The notes under the pieces are model-generated. The model worked only from the letters and a program-made list of their open reading frames with translations. It made no database searches and was not told where the DNA came from. Made by a program: the position numbers and the translations under genes. Below are positions 1 to 5,227 of a stretch of DNA of 5,227 nucleotides, one piece after another; the stretch's first letter is position 1; every line of letters begins with the position of its first letter. Where the stretch lies: positions 1 through 5,227 of the forward strand of contig JABJCZ010000123.1 in assembly GCA_018668475.1 (NCBI GenBank). Direction: 5' to 3'. This DNA is from Alphaproteobacteria bacterium. GTDB taxonomy: Bacteria; Pseudomonadota; Alphaproteobacteria; UBA828.

Positions 1-1250
1 CACCGGAAAGTGTGTCACTGGTGCGGGATGCCAACCCTCGCCGCCGATTAGCGATCATGGCGGCGCGCTTCTTTGGCCGCCAGCCTCGGGTTGTGGCCGG
101 CGTAACCGGCACCAACGGCAAAACATCCGTGGCCAATTTTACACGCCAGATCTGGCAGGCCGCAGGCTTCAGGGCTGGCAGCCTCGGCACGCTCGGCGTT
201 GATGCCGACGGGTTCAGTCACGCGCTGCGCCATACAACGCCTGACCCAGTAACCCTACATCATATGCTGGCCGAACTGGCCGCCGCCGGCGTCGATCATC
301 TGGCCCTGGAAGCGTCGAGCCATGGCCTTGACCAATATCGCCTTGATGGCGTGCAGGTGGGCGCGGCCGCGTTTCTCAATATCACTCATGACCATCTCGA
401 TTATCACGCTGGCGCAGAAGCCTACTTCCGCGCCAAGGCGGGATTATTCGAACGTGTAATGGCCCCCGGTGGCACCGCTGTGCTCAACGTCGACGCACCC
501 GAATTTAACCGCCTGAAAGAACTTTGCCGAGCCCGTCAGCATCGCCTGATCACCTTTGGCAATGCCGGTGCCGACCTCGCGCTCATCGAGCGTCATGAGA
601 ACGGCTTTGGTCAACGCCTGGTGATCGAGGCGTTCGGCGAGCGCTACGATTTTGCCGTGATGCTTCCCGGCGGCTTCCAGGCATCCAATATACTTGCGGC
701 AGCGGGCCTTGCCATTGCGACCGGCCTCAAGCCGCCTCAGGCGATGGCGGCATTGCCCGGCCTTGCCGGCGTGCGCGGCCGACTTGAAATTGTCGCGCAT
801 CACCCGGGTGGTGCCCCGGTGGTCGTGGACTACGCCCACACGCCGGACGCGTTGGCCTCGGCACTTGATGCACTGCGGCCCGGCGTGCGTGGCCGGCTGG
901 TTGTCATGTTCGGGTGCGGCGGTGACCGTGATCGCGCCAAACGCGCAGCAATGGGAGCGATCGCTGCCAAACACGCCGACGATGTGTTCATCACCGATGA
1001 CAACCCGCGCAGCGAAGACCCGGCGGCGATCCGCTCGGCGATTATCGCGGCCTGCCCCGACGCACATGAGATCGGAGATCGGGCCGACGCCATTGCAACA
1101 GCGCTCGCGTCGCTCGGGCCGGACGACGCATTGCTGCTGGCTGGCAAAGGCCATGAACAGGACCAGATCATCGGTGACGAAGTTATCCGCTTCGACGATG
1201 CGACCGTTGCGCGTGAGGTTGCCGCCCACCTTCGGAAGGCGCGATCATGA
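1..1250 (+). CDS. murE: UDP-N-acetylmuramoyl-L-alanyl-D-glutamate--2,6-diaminopimelate ligase (MurE), 5'-truncated
   Basis: Cytoplasmic Mur ligase that uses ATP to add meso-diaminopimelate to UDP-MurNAc-L-Ala-D-Glu (EC 6.3.2.13). The frame is open from base 3 (codons for PES, then V at 12). The GTG at 12 is therefore probably internal, and roughly 75-80 N-terminal residues, most of the UDP-binding domain, lie upstream of the window. Counting from that GTG, I see the P-loop GTNGKTS (33-39), TTPDP (75-79), EASSH (100-104), NITHDHLDYH (123-132), the lysine expected to be carbamylated (K142, in AYFRAKAGLF), DYAHTPDA (273-280) and GCGGDRDRAKR (301-311). DNPR (330-333) and GKGHE (378-382) match the residues that select meso-diaminopimelate in the E. 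coli enzyme; lysine-adding MurE proteins lack DNPR. The central ATPase and C-terminal domains look complete. The stop overlaps the murF start (ATGA). Identity is very secure; only the start is unknown. Confidence 0.97.
   Translation, partial: PESVSLVRDANPRRRLAIMAARFFGRQPRVVAGVTGTNGKTSVANFTRQIWQAAGFRAGSLGTLGVDADGFSHALRHTTPDPVTLHHMLAELAAAGVDHLALEASSHGLDQYRLDGVQVGAAAFLNITHDHLDYHAGAEAYFRAKAGLFERVMAPGGTAVLNVDAPEFNRLKELCRARQHRLITFGNAGADLALIERHENGFGQRLVIEAFGERYDFAVMLPGGFQASNILAAAGLAIATGLKPPQAMAALPGLAGVRGRLEIVAHHPGGAPVVVDYAHTPDALASALDALRPGVRGRLVVMFGCGGDRDRAKRAAMGAIAAKHADDVFITDDNPRSEDPAAIRSAIIAACPDAHEIGDRADAIATALASLGPDDALLLAGKGHEQDQIIGDEVIRFDDATVAREVAAHLRKARS
1234..1239 (+). promoter_or_regulatory. 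Shine-Dalgarno site of murF
   Basis: GGAAGG lies 7 bases before the ATG at 1247, inside the last codons of murE. It supports that ATG as the murF start, which is in turn fused to the murE stop in an ATGA overlap. Coupled translation of the two ligases is the likely consequence (inference). Confidence 0.7.
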
Positions 1251-2692
1251 CGAACACCCCGCGCAATACAGAGGCCCTATGGACGGCGATCGATGCTACC
1301 GCTGCGACCAGCGGTCGGGCGCGCGGCGGTATCTGGAACGCGACCGGCGTATCCATCGACAGTCGCAGCGTATCGCAAGGTGATCTATTTGTGGCGCTGG
1401 TCGGGCCGACCCACGACGCCCATGATCACCTTACCCAGGCCCTGGAGAACGGCGCAGCTGCCGCGGTTGTCTCAACCGTTCCGGCGCGCCTCGCCGATAC
1501 GGCGCCGTTGCTGATCGTTGACGACACCACAGCCGCCCTCGAAGCTCTTGGACGCGCGGCGCGAAACCGTAGCCCGGCCCGGGTCGTTGCCATTACCGGC
1601 AGCGTCGGCAAAACCGGCACCAAGGAACTGACCGCCGCCGCACTTGCAGCAACCGGCCCAACGACAGCAACCATCGGCAACCTCAACAATCATTTCGGCG
1701 TGCCGCTGAGCCTCGCAAGGCTGCCGGCAAGCGCTGTCTTTGCCGTGCTCGAAGCCGGCATGAGCGCGCCCGGTGAAATCGCGACGCTTGCCCGCCAGAT
1801 CCGTCCGCACGTTGCTGTGGTCACTACAGTTGAGGCAGTGCATACCGAGTTTTTTGACTCCCTTGAGGGCGTCGCCGATGCCAAGGGAGAAATTTTCCAG
1901 GGGCTTGAGCCCAACGGCACCGCGATCATCAACCGCGACAACCGTTTCTTCTATCGGCTTGTGGCGCTGGCTGAAGAAACCGGGGCCGGCAAGATTATCA
2001 GTTTCGGCACGTGCCAAAAAGCCGATGTGAGGCTGCTTGATTGCGTCCCCGATGCCGCTGGCAGCGCATTGACCGTCAGCCTGCATGGCACCGAGATGAC
2101 CTATCGGCTCAAACTGAACGGTCAACACTGGGCGCTCAATAGTCTGGCGGCACTGGCCGCCGCAACGGCCGCGGGGGCCGACCCGACGCGCGCCATTGAA
2201 GGTCTGGCTGCGGTGGCGCCGATGAAAGGCCGTGGCGAACAGCTGCGGGTTGCCTTTGCGGATGGCCACCTTGATCTCATCGACGAGACCTATAATGCGA
2301 GCCCGGCCTCGGTCAGTGCCGCGCTGCAGGCCCTTGGCACTTGCACACCAGGCGCCGGCGGGCGCCGCATCGCCGTGCTCGGCGACATGCTTGAACTCGG
2401 CCCTGAGGCCGATCGCTGGCACGCGGACCTGGCCGCTGACGCTGACGCCGCGAGCATCGATCTGGTCTGCACTGCGGGCCCACTGATGGCGCACCTGCAC
2501 GTCGCTCTACCGACATCACGCCGTGGCATCCATGCGCAATGCGCAGAAAAACTCATTGCCCCGCTGCTGGATATTCTGACACCGGGCGATGTCGTGCTGA
2601 TCAAGGGTTCCCTCGGTAGCCGCATGAGGCAGATCATCGAGGCACTGACCCACTCACCAACCACCGGCGTTCGCGCCGTCAACGGCGAGTAG
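1247..2692 (+). CDS. murF: UDP-N-acetylmuramoyl-tripeptide--D-alanyl-D-alanine ligase (MurF)
   Basis: ATP-dependent cytoplasmic ligase that joins D-Ala-D-Ala to UDP-MurNAc-tripeptide, the last soluble step to the UDP-MurNAc-pentapeptide (EC 6.3.2.10). The 481 residues are close to the usual 450-480. The N-terminal substrate-binding domain contains GVSIDSRSVSQGDLFVAL (34-51), a MurE/MurF hallmark. The P-loop is ITGSVGKTGTKE (116-127), followed by GNLNNHFGVPLSLARLP (144-160), EAGMSAPGEI (169-178) and AKGEIF (212-217), whose K213 is the candidate carbamylated lysine. The C-terminal part has MKGRGEQ (326-332), DETYNASPASV (346-356), VLGDMLELG (377-385) and IKGSLGSRM (452-460). The ATG start is fixed by its site at 1234-1239 and by the overlap with murE. 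The P-loop carries Gly where many MurF proteins have a second Thr. No truncation or frameshift is seen, and mraY begins 12 bases after the stop. Confidence 0.98.
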   Translation: MTNTPRNTEALWTAIDATAATSGRARGGIWNATGVSIDSRSVSQGDLFVALVGPTHDAHDHLTQALENGAAAAVVSTVPARLADTAPLLIVDDTTAALEALGRAARNRSPARVVAITGSVGKTGTKELTAAALAATGPTTATIGNLNNHFGVPLSLARLPASAVFAVLEAGMSAPGEIATLARQIRPHVAVVTTVEAVHTEFFDSLEGVADAKGEIFQGLEPNGTAIINRDNRFFYRLVALAEETGAGKIISFGTCQKADVRLLDCVPDAAGSALTVSLHGTEMTYRLKLNGQHWALNSLAALAAATAAGADPTRAIEGLAAVAPMKGRGEQLRVAFADGHLDLIDETYNASPASVSAALQALGTCTPGAGGRRIAVLGDMLELGPEADRWHADLAADADAASIDLVCTAGPLMAHLHVALPTSRRGIHAQCAEKLIAPLLDILTPGDVVLIKGSLGSRMRQIIEALTHSPTTGVRAVNGE

Positions 2693-2698
2693 AGAGGG
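2691..2698 (+). promoter_or_regulatory. Shine-Dalgarno site of mraY
   Basis: AGAGAGGG sits 6 bases before the mraY ATG and shares its first two bases with the murF TAG stop codon. Among the starts in this window it is one of the clearest purine-rich sites, and it fixes the ATG at 2705. A ribosome terminating on murF would stop directly over it. Confidence 0.75.
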
Positions 2699-2704
2699 CC
2701 GCAG

Positions 2705-3793
2705 ATGCTTTATAACCTGCTCTTCCCGCTCGCTGACGGTGCCGGATTTTTCAATCTCTTTCAGTATCTGACCTTCCGCACTGGCGGCGCCGTGTTGACC
2801 GGGCTGCTAGTCAGCTTCCTGTGTGGCCCGGCACTCATTCGCGCACTCAAGATACGCCAGGGTAAAGGTCAACCCATCCGTGCTGACGGACCCGAAGGGC
2901 ATTTGCTGACCAAGCAGGGCACACCCACCATGGGTGGCGTGTTGATTTTGCTTGCGCTGCTTGCCGGCACGCTGCTGTGGGCCGACCTGACCAACGCCTA
3001 TGTTTGGATCCTGCTGTTTGTCACGCTTGGCTTCGGCGCGATCGGATTTATGGACGACTATCTCAAAGTTCGCCGTCAGCATTCCGACGGCGTTCCTGGG
3101 CGCATCAAACTGGTGCTCGAGATCGCCATTGCACTGGGGGCGACGTTCTGGATCGTCAGCATTTCGGCGCCGCCACTGGAGAACGGCCTGACCCTACCGT
3201 TCGTCAAGTCCATCATCATTGATCTCGGCTGGTTCTTTATTCCATTCGCCACGCTGGTCATGGTTGGCGCCTCAAACGCAGTGAACCTGACAGATGGTCT
3301 CGACGGGCTCGCCATTGTGCCGATCATGATCGCCGCAGCCTGCTTCGGCGCGATCTCGTATTTCGTCGGCAACAGCGTTTTCAGTGATTATTTGCAGCTT
3401 CAATATGTGCCGGGCACCGGCGAGTTGACGGTCTTCTGTGGTGCACTTGTGGGCGCTGGCCTCGGGTTCCTCTGGTTCAACGCGCCACCCGCCATGGTGT
3501 TTATGGGTGATACAGGCTCGCTGGCTGCCGGCGGCGCGCTGGGCGCCATCGCCGTGATGACGAAGCATGAGCTTGTACTTGCCATTGTCGGCGGTCTGTT
3601 TGTGCTGGAGACAGTTTCGGTGATCGTTCAGGTCGCCAGTTTCAAGATGTTCGGCCGCAGGGTTTTTCGCATGGCGCCGCTGCACCATCATTTCGAGCGC
3701 AAGGGCCTGGCCGAGCCCACGATTGTTATTCGTTTCTGGATTGTCTCGGTGATCCTCGCGCTCATCGGCCTGGCCACGCTGAAGCTGAGATGA
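2705..3793 (+). CDS. mraY: Phospho-N-acetylmuramoyl-pentapeptide-transferase (MraY)
   Basis: Polytopic inner-membrane enzyme that transfers phospho-MurNAc-pentapeptide from UDP to undecaprenyl phosphate, giving lipid I (EC 2.7.8.13). At 362 residues it matches the 360 of E. coli MraY. About ten hydrophobic segments can be read, near 28-47, 76-94, 98-116, 134-153, 170-189, 202-222, 241-259, 264-286, 289-311 and 341-360, agreeing with the ten-helix fold of the family. Signature motifs are KQGTPTMGG (70-78), the Mg-associated MDDYLK (116-121, D117/D118), [13 protein letters not shown] (191-203), FMGDTGSLA (266-274, D269) and the histidine motif PLHHHFE (325-331). All expected catalytic acidic residues are present. 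It sits between murF and murD as in the classical dcw cluster, with a 4-base gap to murD. I see no anomaly beyond minor substitutions in the cytoplasmic loop after DDYLK (SDGVPGR, 127-133). Confidence 0.99.
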   Translation: MLYNLLFPLADGAGFFNLFQYLTFRTGGAVLTGLLVSFLCGPALIRALKIRQGKGQPIRADGPEGHLLTKQGTPTMGGVLILLALLAGTLLWADLTNAYVWILLFVTLGFGAIGFMDDYLKVRRQHSDGVPGRIKLVLEIAIALGATFWIVSISAPPLENGLTLPFVKSIIIDLGWFFIPFATLVMVGASNAVNLTDGLDGLAIVPIMIAAACFGAISYFVGNSVFSDYLQLQYVPGTGELTVFCGALVGAGLGFLWFNAPPAMVFMGDTGSLAAGGALGAIAVMTKHELVLAIVGGLFVLETVSVIVQVASFKMFGRRVFRMAPLHHHFERKGLAEPTIVIRFWIVSVILALIGLATLKLR

Positions 3794-3801
3794 GCGGATG
3801 A
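3790..3801 (+). other. mraY-murD junction: nested ATGA start/stop relay
   Basis: The mraY stop TGA (3791-3793) overlaps an ATG (3790-3792). That ATG opens a three-codon frame, Met-Ser-Gly, which stops at TGA 3799-3801. This second TGA overlaps the murD ATG (3798-3800) in another ATGA. The sequence is certain. A role in termination-reinitiation is inference, helped by the lack of a strong Shine-Dalgarno site before murD (only purine patches in CTGAGATGAGCGG). Confidence 0.5.
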
Positions 3802-5183
3802 TCGTGCCTCACACATATGCTGGTAAAGGTGTCGCCGTTCTCGGTCTCGGCAAAACCGGGCGCGCTGCACTTGAGGCCTTTGCGGCCGCTGGAGCTGCAC
3901 CCTTGGTTGCGTGGGATGACGCCGCCGACGCCCGCGATAAGCTGCCAACGGGCGCCGCTGCGGTGGCGCCCGCGACGATCGACTGGAGCCAGATGGATCT
4001 GCTGGTGCCAAGCCCCGGCGTGCCCGACGAGCACCCGATGACGCTGGCCGCCCGCAAGGCCGGGTGCCGGATCACCGGCGACGTGGAGGTGCTGTGGGAA
4101 GCCGCACCCGAGCCGCGGTACATCGGCGTTACCGGCACCAATGGAAAGTCCACCACGACCTCATTGATCGCGCATATTCTGACACAGGCCGGCCGCACGG
4201 TAGCGGCAGGCAGCAACCTCGGCACCCCGGCCCTAGCCTTGCCGAAGTTGGCCGCCGACGGCGCCTATGCACTGGAGATGTCGTCTTATCAATTGGCGCT
4301 GGGCGAACACTTGTCATTCGACATTGCGGTGTTGCTCAACATCACGCCTGACCATCTGGAGCGTCACGGCACGTTGGAGGCCTATGTTGCGGCCAAAGAG
4401 AGCATCTTCCGCACAGGCCGTCTGAGCACCGCAATCATTGGCATCGACGATGCCGAATGCCGCCGCATTTATGACAGGCTAATCGCCGCGGGCAGCGGCA
4501 CCATCATCCCGCTCGCCGTCGGCCAGATGCTGAGCCACGGCATCTCAGTCGTCGATGGTGTTCTGTACGACGCGGAACGCGAAATATGTGACCTCACCAG
4601 CGCCGTTGCCCTGCCCGGCGCGCACAATTGGCAAAATGCCGGTGCCGCCTACGCCGTCGCGCGCGCCCATAATGTACCGGAAGAGGTCATCGTTCAGGCC
4701 CTCCACACTTACCCGGGCCTTGCGCATCGCATGGAGCACGTCGCGACCATCGATGGAATTGCCCTGATCAATGACAGCAAAGCCACCAACGCAGACGCCG
4801 CCGCCCGGGCGCTGGCGTGTTACGACAACGTCTACTGGATTGCCGGCGGCAAGCCCAAGTCAGGTGGTCTGAATGCCCTGCGCCCCTGGCTCAAGCACGT
4901 TCGCCATGCCTGCCTCATCGGCGAAGCAATGGATGGGTTCGAGACGGATCTGACTGGCGACGTCTCGATCAGTCGGTCAGGCGATCTCGCCACCGCGCTT
5001 GGCGACGCCATCGCTCACGCGCGAGCCGGCGGTTTGCCGGGAGCGGTCATTCTGTTTTCACCGGCCTGTGCATCATTCGATCAATACCCGAACTTCGAGG
5101 TGCGCGGCGATGCGTTCCGCGACCTTGCGCACGCGCTGAATCACCGGGATGACACTTCAAGCGGCGGGAGCTCGGCAAAATGA
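3798..5183 (+). CDS. murD: UDP-N-acetylmuramoyl-L-alanine--D-glutamate ligase (MurD)
   Basis: ATP-dependent cytoplasmic ligase adding D-Glu to UDP-MurNAc-L-Ala (EC 6.3.2.9). The 461 residues are slightly more than the 438 of E. coli MurD. The N-terminal Rossmann-like UDP-binding domain shows VLGLGKTG (14-21) and SPGVP (72-76). The ATPase domain shows the P-loop GTNGKSTT (113-120), EMSSYQL (160-166), NITPDHLERHG (181-191) and K200 in YVAAKESIF, equivalent to carbamylated K198 of E. coli. The next motifs are PGAHNWQN (273-280), PGLAHRME (306-313), NDSKATN (325-331), IAGGKPKSGG (348-357) and SPACASFDQYPNFEVRG (421-437). The GGKPKSGG form, rather than GGDGK of E. coli, is what I recall from alphaproteobacteria. 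The ATG at 3798 places the Rossmann motif at the normal distance; a GTG at 3804 is a less likely alternative. The C-terminus ends in a Ser/Gly-rich tail (453-461) and its stop overlaps ftsW by ATGA. Confidence 0.98.
   Translation: MIVPHTYAGKGVAVLGLGKTGRAALEAFAAAGAAPLVAWDDAADARDKLPTGAAAVAPATIDWSQMDLLVPSPGVPDEHPMTLAARKAGCRITGDVEVLWEAAPEPRYIGVTGTNGKSTTTSLIAHILTQAGRTVAAGSNLGTPALALPKLAADGAYALEMSSYQLALGEHLSFDIAVLLNITPDHLERHGTLEAYVAAKESIFRTGRLSTAIIGIDDAECRRIYDRLIAAGSGTIIPLAVGQMLSHGISVVDGVLYDAEREICDLTSAVALPGAHNWQNAGAAYAVARAHNVPEEVIVQALHTYPGLAHRMEHVATIDGIALINDSKATNADAAARALACYDNVYWIAGGKPKSGGLNALRPWLKHVRHACLIGEAMDGFETDLTGDVSISRSGDLATALGDAIAHARAGGLPGAVILFSPACASFDQYPNFEVRGDAFRDLAHALNHRDDTSSGGSSAK
5166..5170 (+). 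promoter_or_regulatory. Shine-Dalgarno site of ftsW
   Basis: GGGAG lies 9 bases before the ATG at 5180, within the MurD codons for Gly457-Ser458. It supports that ATG as the ftsW start. Confidence 0.6.
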
Positions 5184-5227
5184 CCAGCTTTTCACGCGAA
5201 GATCGTAGCGTCATCGGCCGGTGGTGG
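5180..5227 (+). CDS. ftsW: Septal peptidoglycan polymerase FtsW, N-terminal fragment
   Basis: Only the first 16 codons are in the window: MTSFSREDRSVIGRWW, open to the last base. This resembles the cytoplasmic N-terminus of alphaproteobacterial FtsW proteins, which typically read S-R-x-D-R-S followed by GRWWW just before the first membrane helix. FtsW is the SEDS-family glycosyltransferase that, with FtsI, polymerises septal glycan from lipid II at the divisome. The position immediately after murD is the standard ftsW position in dcw clusters. The start overlaps the murD stop as ATGA and has GGGAG 9 bases upstream. No membrane segment or catalytic residue is visible, so the assignment rests on this short match and on gene order. 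Confidence 0.87.
   Translation, partial: MTSFSREDRSVIGRWW

Noticed and set aside
12..14. GTG as a possible true start of murE
   Set aside because: The frame is open upstream to the window edge, and starting here would remove the N-terminal UDP-binding domain that all MurE proteins have.
444..1229. 261-codon open frame on the - strand opposite murE
   Set aside because: Antisense shadow of murE, rich in Arg, Cys and His with no recognisable family motif and no plausible operon context.
694..1383. 229-codon + strand frame spanning the murE-murF junction
   Set aside because: Out-of-frame overlap with two secure genes; the translation is Arg/Pro/Ser-rich noise typical of a shifted GC-rich frame.
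2351..2366. GGCGCC-GGCG-GGCGCC potential stem-loop in murF
   Set aside because: Each arm is self-complementary and only 6 bp, it encodes an ordinary Gly/Ala/Arg loop, and no T-run follows. Best explained by GC-rich codon use.
1472..2500. Long open frame of 342 codons on the - strand opposite murF
   Set aside because: It lies entirely antisense to murF, whose conserved motifs run through the whole region. Its translation has no recognisable domain. Long antisense frames are expected in GC-rich coding DNA.
104..4155. Similar sequence ACCGGCACCAA(C/T)GG in murE (about 107-119) and murD (about 4131-4143)
   Set aside because: Both encode the same P-loop TGTNGK of paralogous Mur ligases, so this is conserved coding sequence rather than a DNA repeat.

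Overview
The window is a compact, single-strand stretch of a bacterial division and cell wall (dcw) gene cluster. In order on the + strand it carries murE (5' end missing), murF, mraY, murD and the first 16 codons of ftsW. All five are assigned from family motifs read directly in the translations, and the order murE-murF-mraY-murD-ftsW is the classical dcw order. The organism is probably a Gram-negative alphaproteobacterium. This rests on high G+C (about 60 % by eye, not counted), the meso-diaminopimelate type MurE motif DNPR, the MurF loop GSVGKTGTKE, the MurD segment GGKPKSGG and an FtsW N-terminus ending in GRWW, all of which I recall as typical of that class. No marker in the window fixes genus or order.

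Layout: positions 1-1250 are murE, entered about 75-80 codons downstream of its true start. Positions 1247-2692 are murF, overlapping murE by ATGA. After 12 non-coding bases comes mraY (2705-3793), then a 4-base gap, then murD (3798-5183), which overlaps ftsW (5180 to the window end) by ATGA. No intergenic stretch exceeds 12 bases, and I see no promoter, terminator, RNA gene, mobile element or CRISPR array. The genes are almost certainly co-transcribed from a promoter outside the window and translationally coupled.

The products act in sequence around peptidoglycan precursor synthesis. MurD adds D-Glu to UDP-MurNAc-L-Ala, MurE adds meso-diaminopimelate, and MurF adds D-Ala-D-Ala to complete the UDP-MurNAc-pentapeptide in the cytoplasm. 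MraY transfers the phospho-MurNAc-pentapeptide to undecaprenyl phosphate in the inner membrane, making lipid I. FtsW is the septal SEDS glycan polymerase that uses the later product, lipid II.

I found no previously undescribed system; this is a core housekeeping region. The most notable small features are a three-codon start/stop relay at the mraY-murD junction, a ribosome-binding site inside the MurD tail codons that serves ftsW, and a perfect 8-bp GC hairpin early in murD.
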